Assembly: GCA_016708125.1 (NCBI GenBank)
Contig: JADJGF010000001.1
Span: 1,758,001 to 1,822,000 of the forward strand
Source: Ignavibacteriota bacterium
Lineage (GTDB): Bacteria; Bacteroidota; Ignavibacteria; Ignavibacteriales; Melioribacteraceae
Reading direction: 5' to 3'
Length of the DNA stretch: 64,000 bases
Positions within the stretch are counted from its first letter, which is position 1. The number at the start of each line of letters is the position of its first letter. This document shows, one piece after another, positions 35,458 through 44,854 of this stretch. Under the pieces are notes generated by a model that saw only the letters and a program-made list of their open reading frames with translations, was not told the origin of the DNA and searched no databases. The position numbers were made by a program, and so were the translations under genes.

Positions 35458-37258
35458 ATTTGTCTTTCCAGTTAATAGTATCAATAAACTCCGGCTGAGT
35501 TTGTTTATCCAAAATAAAATTTCCTAAAACCAAATAATCCATTTCGGTTCTCATAAAACATTTATATGCATCAAGCGGAGATTCAACAATCGGTTCACCT
35601 CTAACATTGAATGAAGTATTAATAATTACGGGACATTTTGTTTTTTCGAAAAATTTAAAAATTAGTGCGTGATAAATCGGATTATCATTTTTGTTTACGG
35701 ATTGAATTCTTGCCGAATAATCAATGTGAGTAACTGCCGGAATTTCAGATCTCACAATATTTAATTTATCAATTCCGAATAGTTTTTGTTCTTCTTCACT
35801 CATTAAATTTTGCTTTTCTTTTTTTACATCTGCGACTAAAAGCATGTACGGACTTTCTCTATCAATCTCAAACCAATTGCTAATTTCTTCTGCTAAAACC
35901 GAAGGAGCAAACGGGCGGAAACTCTCTCTATATTTTATTTTTAAATTCATCTTTTTCTGCATTTCGGGAGAGCGAGCATCGCCAATTATTGAGCGGTTCC
36001 CAAGAGCACGCGGACCAAATTCCATCTTGCCTTGAAACCATCCAATTACTTTTTCGTCTATTAAATAATTACTTACATAATCAAATAAAATTTCATCGGA
36101 AACAAAATTGTATGGAATTTTTTTCTCATCGAGAAAAGTTTTTATTTCATTGTTAGAATATTCTGTTCCAAAATAAGATCCGCCTTGTATTGATCTATCA
36201 GATTTTATTTTCGGATTATTTAGATAATCATGATAAACCATAAGCGCTGAACCCAAAGCTCCGCCGGCATCTCCGGCAGCGGGCTGAATCCAAATATCTT
36301 CAAAAATATTTTCTCTTAATAAAATTCCATTGGCAACACAGTTTAACGCAACTCCGCCGGCTAAACATAAATATTTTTCGCCGGTAACTTTTTTTATATG
36401 TTTTGCCATTCTTAACATTATTTCTTCTGTAACAACTTGAATGGATTTTGCCAAATCCATTTCGCGTTGAGTAAGTTCGGATTCCGATTGTCTTTCCGGA
36501 CCATCAAACAAATCTGCAAACTTCTTATTTGTCATTTTCAATCCGGTTGGATAATCAAAATATTCCATATTCATTGTAAATGAGCCGTCTTCTTTCAGAT
36601 CAATAATATTTTCATATATTTTTTGAACATATTTTGGTTCGCCGTATGGAGCCAATCCCATAACTTTATATTCTCCGGAATTTACTTTGAACCCAGTAAA
36701 ATATGTGAATGCCGAATAAAGTAAACCTATGGAATGCGGAAAATGCTGCTCAGCAATTATTTCAATTTTATTATCATTACCAATTCCGTAAGATGAAGTT
36801 GCCCATTCGCCAACGCCGTCAATTGTTAAAAATGCCGCGCGGTTAAAAGGGGATGGATAAAATGCAGACGCAGCATGCGATTCGTGATGTTCCGAAAATA
36901 ATATTTTCCCATCATAACTTAAATCTTTCTTAATTAAATCGGGGATCCACAATTTTTGTTTCAACCACAAAGGCATTGCAGTCATAAAAGATTGTAAACC
37001 TTTTCCGGGGAAAGCTAAATAAGTTTCTAAAAGTCGATTAAATTTTAATAGAGGTTTGTCGTAAAAAGCAACAAAATCTAATTTATCACTTTTGATATTT
37101 GCAGATTTTAAACAAAACTCAATTGCATGTTTAGGAAAATTATAATCATGTTTCTTACGTGTAAATCTTTCTTCTTGAGCTGCGGCAAAAATTTTTCCAT
37201 CTTGAATTAAACAAGCTGCAGAATCATGATAATATGCGGAAATGCCAAGAATATACAT
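35444..37258 (-). CDS. NodU/TobZ-type O-carbamoyltransferase
   Basis: The ATG at 37258 (MYILGISAYYHDSAACLI) is the family-typical start; the longer frame needs TTG. 604 residues: an N-terminal actin-like ATPase (Kae1-like) domain with EERFTRKKHDYNFP, LFSEHHESHAASAFYPSPF and LAGGVALNCVANG, and a C-terminal YrdC-like domain with GKMEFGPRALGNRS. The family makes carbamoyl-AMP from carbamoyl phosphate and carbamoylates a hydroxyl group, as on Nod factors or tobramycin. Here the acceptor is probably a sugar of the exopolysaccharide. Overlaps the SxtJ-like gene. Confidence 0.93.
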   Translation of the reverse strand: MYILGISAYYHDSAACLIQDGKIFAAAQEERFTRKKHDYNFPKHAIEFCLKSANIKSDKLDFVAFYDKPLLKFNRLLETYLAFPGKGLQSFMTAMPLWLKQKLWIPDLIKKDLSYDGKILFSEHHESHAASAFYPSPFNRAAFLTIDGVGEWATSSYGIGNDNKIEIIAEQHFPHSIGLLYSAFTYFTGFKVNSGEYKVMGLAPYGEPKYVQKIYENIIDLKEDGSFTMNMEYFDYPTGLKMTNKKFADLFDGPERQSESELTQREMDLAKSIQVVTEEIMLRMAKHIKKVTGEKYLCLAGGVALNCVANGILLRENIFEDIWIQPAAGDAGGALGSALMVYHDYLNNPKIKSDRSIQGGSYFGTEYSNNEIKTFLDEKKIPYNFVSDEILFDYVSNYLIDEKVIGWFQGKMEFGPRALGNRSIIGDARSPEMQKKMNLKIKYRESFRPFAPSVLAEEISNWFEIDRESPYMLLVADVKKEKQNLMSEEEQKLFGIDKLNIVRSEIPAVTHIDYSARIQSVNKNDNPIYHALIFKFFEKTKCPVIINTSFNVRGEPIVESPLDAYKCFMRTEMDYLVLGNFILDKQTQPEFIDTINWKDKYELD

Positions 37259-37379
37259 AATCAATAAAAATTACTTAAGTAAAATTTCAATTAATAATTC
37301 GAAATATAAAAAGAATATTTGTTGATATTGATAACTAAATTGTGTTGGAAATTTTGATAAAATCTAAAAATAGAACAAA

Positions 37380-39353
37380 TTAATTCTTTGGAAATTTATA
37401 AACTTTTAATAAGCCATCAATTCCCTGATAAACAAGATTAGATTTATACTTTTCATAAAAATTTATTTGAGAAAGCCAATTTTCCGGAAATACTACAAAC
37501 CAAATTGTTTGTTTTCTATTTTCTATAAAATTTATTAGATCATCATTTTTATAAATTAATTTAGCTTCGCTCCATCGTTCTTTGGTTCCGTTTTCAATGC
37601 TTAAAATACTAAATGCTTCATGGTTATAATCAACATTAAAATATTCAACACGAGGTAAATAATATTCAAGACTATTTTCGTTAATCATAATTATATCATC
37701 TTTCTTTGCATTTTTTGTAATATAATTTACGGGATTTTCCACATCCCATCTTCTGTATAAATGCTTTTTAATTCTTCCATTATAAATAAGTCTGTAGTTC
37801 ACATCAGCTTTATCAATATTGATTAAATGATAAAACTCAAAATCTTTTGATAGACCAAATGCAGAAAAAACCACAATTGGAAAAATTAAAGTTGCTAAAA
37901 TTGGTTTGCGTGAAAAAGTGATTTCAGAAATTTTCTGAACCGAAAATAAAACAAGAATAATTAAAAGTGGAACTGCAAAAAAAGTATAGCGAGTTTCATC
38001 ATATTCTAATGTAGGTACAGTAGCCAATAAACTTACAAAAATTAGTGATCCAAATAAAAATTTTACATCTTTCTGATTTTTCAATTTTGTAAAAAGTTGA
38101 ATAATTAATACGACGCCGAAAATAACGGAAAAAATTGTTACTATAGGAATTGTTCCTAAGTAATTTAGAATTGTGTAATAATTATCCGGAAAATTAAAAA
38201 AAGCTACAAACAATCTTTTGCTAATTCCGCCTATTGAATATGAAGAAAAATTATCAAAAAGTACAAACCAATTTTTTGATAATATTCCAAATGTAAACCA
38301 ATAAAATAAATTAGTTGCAAAAAGTGAAATTAGTAAAGTGTTGAATTTTTTATTCTTGAGATTAAATTCTAATAAATCCCAAAAGACCAATAGAATAAAG
38401 CTTAAAATGAATAATCCGAATAAGTTAAGAGTTGTAAAAATGGTAAGAATAGATAAAGAAAAAATCTGCCAGAATTTTTTCTCCGATAATAATTTTACTA
38501 ATTGTATAAAAATGTAAATATTTATTGTAATTAAAAATAATGTTAGAATTGATGTTAAAATATTATCAAACGCAAAAGGGAATAAAGTTTGTGGAATTTT
38601 AATTGGCGATTGTTTAGTTGCTTCACTAACAAAATCAACTAATTCTGGAGGTAACGTTGGAACTGAATTAAATTTACGAAATCCAAACATGTTAAAAAAT
38701 GTTGAAGCAAAAAATGTTAGTGTTGAAGCAATAAAATAACTCAATTTAAATTTTTTATTTACAACAAAAGGAGCAAAATTGAAAACAGCTAAAAAAATAC
38801 TTCCTTCATAAACAAGAAAGGAAATTGCAGAAAGTAAAATCATCCACTTAAAATTCTTAAAATTTTTATTGTTAAAATCTTCTAAAGCAAAATACATATA
38901 CCACATAAAAATTGCTTGAAATGGCGTATACATTCGTGCAAATCTTGCAAATTCAATTTCCCAAATTGAAAAAGAGAAAATCACAATTACAATTGCCGCC
39001 AAAAGTTTATTACTAATTTTTTTTGAGATTAAATAAAGCGGGGGAATTGTTAATAAATTTGCAACAACTGAAAATAATCTTCCGGCAAGTTCTGCTTTTA
39101 CACCAAAATTTAGTAATAAAGCAATTAAGTATTGAAATAAAATTCCGCGCGAGTAATATCCACCGCTTGGAAATTGAGGTAATCCGTATTCTAAAATAAA
39201 TTCTGAGGATTTAATAATATAATATTCATCTAAAGCTAAGGTCCATTTTCCTAAATCATCAAATCGGATTAATGTTCCAAGGAAAACAGAAATAGAAATT
39301 ATACTCCAATAAAATATGTTGGGATTTCTTTTGAAGTTTTTGAGAGATAACAT
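37380..39353 (-). CDS. GT39-type membrane glycosyltransferase
   Basis: 657 residues, about 13 helices. The first periplasmic loop has LALDEYYIIKSSEFI, resembling the catalytic DE-type acidic motif of PMT/ArnT enzymes, and YYSRGILFQYLIALLLNFG plus LAGRLFSVVANLLT match the PMT_2/GT39 family. Such enzymes use polyprenyl-phosphate sugars to glycosylate acceptors on the outer face of the inner membrane. The donor could be made by the two GT2 enzymes immediately upstream (24-base gap), forming a lipid-linked glycosylation module. Confidence 0.85.
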   Translation of the reverse strand: MLSLKNFKRNPNIFYWSIISISVFLGTLIRFDDLGKWTLALDEYYIIKSSEFILEYGLPQFPSGGYYSRGILFQYLIALLLNFGVKAELAGRLFSVVANLLTIPPLYLISKKISNKLLAAIVIVIFSFSIWEIEFARFARMYTPFQAIFMWYMYFALEDFNNKNFKNFKWMILLSAISFLVYEGSIFLAVFNFAPFVVNKKFKLSYFIASTLTFFASTFFNMFGFRKFNSVPTLPPELVDFVSEATKQSPIKIPQTLFPFAFDNILTSILTLFLITINIYIFIQLVKLLSEKKFWQIFSLSILTIFTTLNLFGLFILSFILLVFWDLLEFNLKNKKFNTLLISLFATNLFYWFTFGILSKNWFVLFDNFSSYSIGGISKRLFVAFFNFPDNYYTILNYLGTIPIVTIFSVIFGVVLIIQLFTKLKNQKDVKFLFGSLIFVSLLATVPTLEYDETRYTFFAVPLLIILVLFSVQKISEITFSRKPILATLIFPIVVFSAFGLSKDFEFYHLINIDKADVNYRLIYNGRIKKHLYRRWDVENPVNYITKNAKKDDIIMINENSLEYYLPRVEYFNVDYNHEAFSILSIENGTKERWSEAKLIYKNDDLINFIENRKQTIWFVVFPENWLSQINFYEKYKSNLVYQGIDGLLKVYKFPKN

Positions 39354-39376
39354 AAATTATTATAAAAATTTAATGA

Positions 39377-40351
39377 TCAAGATATAACTTTTGTGTCATC
39401 TTTTTTGAAAGTATAAACATCCTCAACAATATAATCTTTAATATCTTTTGCGTGAGTAAAGATTATTAGTTCGCCAACCAAACCAATTGCAAATGCTAAT
39501 ATTCCAAATACTATTAGAAGAATGCTGACTAAAACCATTGGTCTATCTGCTAACGCAACTTCAAAAAACATTCTTTGGATAAATAAAATAAAACCAAGTA
39601 ATAATCCTAAACTAAAAATTATTAAGCCGGAAGATCCGAAAAACCTAATTGGCTTTTTTGTGAATTTTATTAAAAAGAATAGTGATAAAAGTTCCAAACC
39701 TCTTTGTGTGTAACTTTGAAGCGGATATAATTTTTGTCTGTAATCAACTTTGTGCTGTTTAACTTTTATTTCTTTTACTTTGTAACCTAAACGCCAAGCC
39801 CACAATGGCAAAAATCTGTCTTGATCGCCGTACATATAAATATTTTCAAGAATTTCTCTCTTAAAAACTCTAACGTTACATTTCAAATCATGATATTGTG
39901 TGCCGACAAATGATTTTACAATTTTGTTAAAAGCTTTTGATTGAAAATTATTTAGAAAACTATCTATTCGCGGATATCTCCATCCAACTACCATATCGCA
40001 ATCTTCAATATTGCTTATCATGTTTGGAATTTCATCTGATTCAACTTGTTGGAAAGAGGGAAGTGTAATTATTAAGTTTCCTTCTGAAGCTTCAAATCCG
40101 GCTTGCAAAGATGTCGCATCGCCAAACCATCTTCCTAATTTTACAATTTTTATATTCTGATTTTTTTCGTGAATTGATTTTACTTCATTCAAAACGCCGG
40201 GCATATTTCCATCAATTACAAAAATTACTTCGTAATTCAGATTAGTCTTATCTAAATTTGCCTTATAACTTTCAAATAATGGTTTGATATTATCAAATTC
40301 ATATTTCTGATAATAAACAATTATTGCCGATAAATCATATTTGTTGTTCAT
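39377..40351 (-). CDS. GT2 polyprenol-phosphate-type glycosyltransferase A
   Basis: 324 residues: a GT-A domain (about 1-230) with YEVIFVIDGNMPGVL and the motif VGWRYPRIDS, then two C-terminal helices (FFGSSGLIIFSLGLLLGFI and VLVSILLIVFGILAFAIGL), as in DPM/GtrB-type enzymes. The usual DxD in the donor pocket is not obvious; ITLPSFQQV occupies its place, so activity is not certain. It lies 13 bases downstream of the sister gene and probably passes its product to the GT39 enzyme. Confidence 0.82.
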   Translation of the reverse strand: MNNKYDLSAIIVYYQKYEFDNIKPLFESYKANLDKTNLNYEVIFVIDGNMPGVLNEVKSIHEKNQNIKIVKLGRWFGDATSLQAGFEASEGNLIITLPSFQQVESDEIPNMISNIEDCDMVVGWRYPRIDSFLNNFQSKAFNKIVKSFVGTQYHDLKCNVRVFKREILENIYMYGDQDRFLPLWAWRLGYKVKEIKVKQHKVDYRQKLYPLQSYTQRGLELLSLFFLIKFTKKPIRFFGSSGLIIFSLGLLLGFILFIQRMFFEVALADRPMVLVSILLIVFGILAFAIGLVGELIIFTHAKDIKDYIVEDVYTFKKDDTKVIS

Positions 40352-40364
40352 TAAATCTCCAATA

Positions 40365-41297
40365 TTAAGCTTTGCTAATTTTAAGCTTGTACATTTTTTC
40401 GATTTTTAAATTTCCGCTTCTGTAAACTAAGTGACAAATAATTCCTAAAAATCCAAGAGTGAATGATAAAATTCCAAATAATGCTGTTGATCCCAAAAGC
40501 ACCACTAATGGATAACCGGGATTGAAAAACCAAGTTGTGAGTGTAATTCCGAAAAGTATTAATGAAAGTAAACCCGATATTAATACGGGAAAACCAAATC
40601 CGAATAATGGTTTGTTGAAAGACGAAAAAACAGTTTTAAGTGCAATTAAATCTAAAATAACTTTATAAATTCTAGATAAACCATATTTTGATGAACCGAA
40701 TTTTCTTGCGTGATGTTTTACTGGAATTTGTGTAAATGAAGCACCGGTTAATGCATTTATAACTGGTAATAATCTATGCATTTCAGAGTACATGGGAAAT
40801 TTATTTATTGTTTCGGCTTTATAAGATCGAATAGCGCAGCCGTTATCTCTTACCGGAATTCCCGTAACATTTCTAACCAATGTGTTTGCAATTTTTGAAG
40901 GGAGTAATCGAGTAAATTGACTGTCTTGTCTGTGCTCGCGCCAGCCGAGACAAATATCATTTCCTTCGCCAAGTTTTTCCATCATTCTACCAATATCTGA
41001 TGGATCGTTTTGGAGGTCACCATCCATTGTTACAATATATTTACCAACAGCATTTTGAAATCCGGCATGCAGACCGGTAGTTTGTCCGTAATTTTTTTTA
41101 AGTTTAACAACTTTTAATCTTGAATCGGATTTAGCAATTTCTATCATTTTATTTAAAGTATTATCTTTGCTTCCATCATCTACAAGAATTAACTCATAAC
41201 TATATGAAAGTTTTGACATTGATTCCGTTACAGCGTTGTAAAGCGGCTGAATAGAATCTTCCTCGTTATAAAAGGGAATAACTATTGATAAATCCAT
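40365..41297 (-). CDS. GT2 polyprenol-phosphate glycosyltransferase B (GtrB/ArnC-like)
   Basis: 310 residues. GT-A domain DLSIVIPFYNEEDSIQPLY, LVDDGSKDNTL, and donor-site VTMDGDLQNDP (DGD), with GNDICLGWREHRQDS; then two helices near the C-terminus. It should transfer a sugar from its nucleotide donor to polyprenyl phosphate. Unlike the next gene it keeps the classic acidic motif. It is the first gene of the run ending at Wzc, preceded by 239 bases without a gene. Confidence 0.9.
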   Translation of the reverse strand: MDLSIVIPFYNEEDSIQPLYNAVTESMSKLSYSYELILVDDGSKDNTLNKMIEIAKSDSRLKVVKLKKNYGQTTGLHAGFQNAVGKYIVTMDGDLQNDPSDIGRMMEKLGEGNDICLGWREHRQDSQFTRLLPSKIANTLVRNVTGIPVRDNGCAIRSYKAETINKFPMYSEMHRLLPVINALTGASFTQIPVKHHARKFGSSKYGLSRIYKVILDLIALKTVFSSFNKPLFGFGFPVLISGLLSLILFGITLTTWFFNPGYPLVVLLGSTALFGILSFTLGFLGIICHLVYRSGNLKIEKMYKLKISKA

Positions 41298-41500
41298 TAA
41301 AAGTTAGCTTTGTTGAGAAATAATTGAGTTTCATAAACTATACCAAAAAAATAGCAATATTTGGCTCAAAAAAATACAAAATCTTTACCAGATAGTATCA
41401 TTTTTGATTTTTTTATGAATTCTTTATCAAAATGAGATATATAATAAATTATTATCGATAAATTTATTAATATTTTTATGAGAAATGTTTATCAAGCTTA

Positions 41501-41518
41501 TAAATGAATTTTCATTTA
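41501..41518. repeat. 18-base palindrome between T9SS discoidin gene and GT2
   Basis: TAAATGAA-TT-TTCATTTA is a perfect 8-bp inverted repeat with a 2-base centre. It lies 18 bases beyond the stop of the discoidin gene and about 200 bases upstream of the GT2 operon start. It could be a weak terminator or an operator for the operon. Confidence 0.3.
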
Positions 41519-41536
41519 ATGATCTTTTATGAAAAA

Positions 41537-42868
41537 TTATTTAATTAGGTTCATTTTTTTAATTTGAGAAAATTGATTACCAATATCCAGTTTGTAAATA
41601 TAAGTGCCGCTTGCAAGTTTTGATCCATCAATACTAATTTCGTGTATTCCGGCATTTAGTTCTTGGTCTAATACTTCCAATACTTTTTCTCCCAATATGT
41701 TATATACATCCAATCTTGCATTACCAACTTCTTTCATCTTTATCTCTACTTTTGTACTTGGATTAAACGGATTTGGATAATTCTGGCTTATTCCATATTC
41801 ACTCGGTATGGTTTCTTCATCTGTTGTTTCTTCTTCTTTTACTTCTGATGTAGAACTTATTCCATATACTTCCATCTCCCATATATCACACCAGCTATTT
41901 CCTTTACTTCCGGTTATTATTACAGTTATATATCTTGACTTTACTCCTCCCAAACTATGTTCCGACCAATTACTTCCACTATCTGTTGTTTCTTCCTTTA
42001 TGAAATTTCTTTCCCCATATTTCCCACTGTAAAATTCACAATCATATGTTATCCCTTGGTCTGATCCATATCCGTCTATCATTATCTTTTCTACTTCTGT
42101 TTCTTCTCCCAAATCTATTGTTACCCATTGCGGAAACCCAGCAACTGCCCATCTTCCTTCTGATGATGAACTGTAATTTCCTCCATTACTCATTGAGGTG
42201 ATTCCATCATACAACATTGTGTCTGTATATTGTTCTCCGGTTACTGCGGAAGCTTCTGTTCCGGTTATGTTTATTTTTACTGATTTATTTTCTTCTTCCT
42301 CCTCTTCATTGCCTTCTATAACTGTAAATATACTTACATGACTTTCCGGATTTGTGATGTTCTCAAAATTCTTCCCCGTTATTATCGTGCTTACTGTTCC
42401 CTCAAAATCCCACTTTATCCCTAATAAGTTTATCTTACTTAGGTCTATTTTTCCCTCAAGTTCAAACTTCCCGACTAATGTTTTCTTTGTGATTATATCA
42501 TTTCCTATAAACGAGACAAATGTTAGTTCTGTGGTTCCGTCTATGTTTTCTACTCCTACGTACAAATCCGGTGAATTCAGCAGTTCTGAACTTCCTTCCA
42601 CATAACTTAATTTCAAACTTGTTAAATCTATACTTTGATTTATACTAAGAGCGCATTGATAGCTTGTTAACTCAAAGGCTTCTCCTACATTCTCTATATA
42701 TACACTCGCTCCTATACTGCTGTCACTTTCTATCGTTATATCTTGGATAGACATTTTATAAATATTAGCCGCTTTAATATTTATAGAAAGAAGTGAAATA
42801 ATTAGAACATTAAATAAGTAAAATTTTAGTTTTTTATTTACACAAAAATTTGTAATTTTGTCCCGCAT
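41537..42868 (-). CDS. Secreted cohesin-like/discoidin protein with T9SS sorting domain
   Basis: Start at ATG 42868, preceded by GGGAG with good spacing and followed by a signal peptide (about residues 1-34). Domains read in order: a beta-sandwich of about 140 residues with a cohesin-like look (GASVYIENVGEAF, LVGKFELEGKIDL), an F5/8 type C discoidin domain (MLYDGITSMSNGGNY, GFPQWVTIDLGEETEVEKI), and a C-terminal sorting domain with SQNYPNPFNPSTKVEI. Discoidin domains bind carbohydrates, so a surface polysaccharide-binding role is likely. The cohesin resemblance is by eye only. The coding sequence looks less A-rich than its neighbours, possibly a sign of transfer. Confidence 0.8.
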   Translation of the reverse strand: MRDKITNFCVNKKLKFYLFNVLIISLLSINIKAANIYKMSIQDITIESDSSIGASVYIENVGEAFELTSYQCALSINQSIDLTSLKLSYVEGSSELLNSPDLYVGVENIDGTTELTFVSFIGNDIITKKTLVGKFELEGKIDLSKINLLGIKWDFEGTVSTIITGKNFENITNPESHVSIFTVIEGNEEEEEENKSVKINITGTEASAVTGEQYTDTMLYDGITSMSNGGNYSSSSEGRWAVAGFPQWVTIDLGEETEVEKIMIDGYGSDQGITYDCEFYSGKYGERNFIKEETTDSGSNWSEHSLGGVKSRYITVIITGSKGNSWCDIWEMEVYGISSTSEVKEEETTDEETIPSEYGISQNYPNPFNPSTKVEIKMKEVGNARLDVYNILGEKVLEVLDQELNAGIHEISIDGSKLASGTYIYKLDIGNQFSQIKKMNLIK

Positions 42869-43299
42869 TACAAATACTCCCATTCCTTTTGTTAATGCAT
42901 TTAGGGCTAACAAGTTGCCGCTTGTTAGTCCTTTTTATTTAAGTATGTCTTTACATTTTTTATTATCCTATCAATTCGAGTATGTTTATTTCCAATTTTG
43001 ATGCCAGAGTGATTTTAATCACAAAAACTTAAGATTAGTGCTGAAAATCAAATATGAAAATAATGTGTCTCAATTTGTTATACTGGAAGTAGAGCAAATG
43101 TTAATTTTGTGTATTAGTTTTGGGACAAGCGAGTTGAGTATTAAAACAAATAGAAATATTTTAATAAATAAATCTTTAATTAAGCTCTTAAAAGAAATAC
43201 TACATAGATAATTACCGATACTGATTAATTTACTTAATTTCTTTTGTTACAAATCACTGCAAACTTGGAAAAATATTTCTTCTTACAATTAAAAAAATT
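42869..43299. promoter_or_regulatory. Divergent intergenic region with hairpin and CRP/FNR-like palindrome
   Basis: 431 bases without a convincing gene. GGGCTAACAAG and CTTGTTAGTCC (about 42903-42930) form an 11-bp stem (one G-T pair) followed on the plus strand by TTTTTATTT. GTGATTTTAATCAC (43009-43022) is a perfect palindrome of CRP/FNR spacing. The region must hold promoters for the discoidin gene (minus) and the radical SAM gene (plus). Confidence 0.45.
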
Positions 43300-44772
43300 A
43301 TGCTTATTTATTTAACATATTTGCAAATCAACTCTTATTATGTTCATGGCTATAATTACGGACTTGGATATATTGCATCTGTACTCAAAAGTAATGGATT
43401 TAATGTTAAGTATTTTTCTATTTGGAATTTGAGTGATATTGAAAATTTTTATAGCGGCATTAATTTAGATAAACCAGAAGTTATTGGATTTTCTGCAACG
43501 AGCTCGCAGTTTCCTTATTTAAAAGAAATCTCAAAAAATATTAAGTCTTTTTCAAACTCATATTTAATTTGCGGTGGTGCGCATACAACACTCCAACCGG
43601 AATCCATAAATCAAATTCCGGAACTTGATGCAATTGCTGTTGGCGAAGGTGAATATGCAATGCTGGATTTGGCGAACGCAATTCAGAATAAATCAGATTT
43701 TACTCAAATTAAAAATCTTTGGGTTAGAAAAGGAAATGAAATTGTAAAAAATCCGGTTAGACCATTAGTTGAAAATTTGAATCTTCTTCCATTTCCGGAT
43801 AAAGAAACGTTAGATTATCAAAAAATTCTTGATATAAGCAAAGGAAATAACAGATTTATTTTCAGCAGAGGATGCACTTTTAAATGTTCGTATTGTTCAA
43901 ATAGTGCGCTGTCTTCGGTTTATCCGAACAAAAATAAGTATTATCGATTTATGGAACCGGAACTTGCAATTGAACAAATTAGAAATGATCACGAAAAATA
44001 TAAATTTAAGTTTATTACATTTGATGATGATACAATTTCGCTGAATAAAAAATGGTTTTTCACTTTTTTTGAGCTTTACAAAAAGAATTTCAATTATCCC
44101 TTTAGGTGTAATTTACGAATTGAAACAGTTGATGAAGATGTTGTAAAATTATTGAAAGAAGCCGGCGCGAGAAATATTGGAATAGGTTTGGAACATGGAA
44201 ATGAAGAATTTAGAAGAAAAGTTCTAAATAGAAAAATGTCAAATGAGCAAATAAAACATGTATTTTCTTTAGTAAATAAATATGAAATTTCGCATGATGA
44301 TTTTATTATGGTAGGATTTCCCGAAGAAAATCGAAAATTATTTTTTGATACTGTAAAATTATCAAGAGAAGTCGGAGCCAAAGGAAAACCATCAATTTTT
44401 CAGCCTTATCCCTCAACTAATTTAGCAAATATTTGTGAAACGAATAATTGGATGCCCAATAAAGAAGTATATAAAGAACGTTATGAAGCAGTAATAGATT
44501 TTCCAGAATTTAAAAAAGAAGACATACAATTAAGTTCTGAAGTTTTTCAGTTTTTAATAAAATATAATTTCCTTCCATTGTTTAATGTAACAATTTATTT
44601 AAGGATTTTACTATACTTCAGTAAAGTTCAAAATTCTACAATTCATTTTGCAAAACAGATTAGAAATAAAATGAAAAAGTATTTAAATAAATTTTCTGAG
44701 AAAAAGAAAAAATCTGCTTTGGGAACTTCTATATTCGATTTTAAAAATTCTGAAAATATATCGAACATATAA
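43300..44772 (+). CDS. B12-binding radical SAM protein
   Basis: 490 residues. The N-terminal 140 form a cobalamin-binding Rossmann domain (GLGYIASVLKSNGFNVKYF; EVIGFSATSSQFPYL; LICGGAHTTLQPES; AIAVGEGEYAMLDL) and the middle is a radical SAM barrel with RGCTFKCSYCSNS (CxxxCxxC [4Fe-4S] site). A C-terminal helical tail is basic. Class B radical SAM enzymes methylate or rearrange unreactive carbons in lipids, cofactors or antibiotics. Its neighbour is a GT2 gene, so a sugar or lipid-carrier modification for the locus is a reasonable guess, not proven. Confidence 0.92.
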   Translation: MLIYLTYLQINSYYVHGYNYGLGYIASVLKSNGFNVKYFSIWNLSDIENFYSGINLDKPEVIGFSATSSQFPYLKEISKNIKSFSNSYLICGGAHTTLQPESINQIPELDAIAVGEGEYAMLDLANAIQNKSDFTQIKNLWVRKGNEIVKNPVRPLVENLNLLPFPDKETLDYQKILDISKGNNRFIFSRGCTFKCSYCSNSALSSVYPNKNKYYRFMEPELAIEQIRNDHEKYKFKFITFDDDTISLNKKWFFTFFELYKKNFNYPFRCNLRIETVDEDVVKLLKEAGARNIGIGLEHGNEEFRRKVLNRKMSNEQIKHVFSLVNKYEISHDDFIMVGFPEENRKLFFDTVKLSREVGAKGKPSIFQPYPSTNLANICETNNWMPNKEVYKERYEAVIDFPEFKKEDIQLSSEVFQFLIKYNFLPLFNVTIYLRILLYFSKVQNSTIHFAKQIRNKMKKYLNKFSEKKKKSALGTSIFDFKNSENISNI

Positions 44773-44854
44773 CTTGAAAAAAGTTATAAATTCAATATCT
44801 TATTTATCTAAAAATTCTACAATTCAATACTGATTTAAGGAAAATGGGAAATAA

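Noticed and set aside
42903..42930. Integron attC site
   Set aside because: The stem has TAAC/GTTA ends reminiscent of attC, but the core sites do not fit RYYYAAC/GTTRRRY, the length is too short, and no integrase or cassette array is present.
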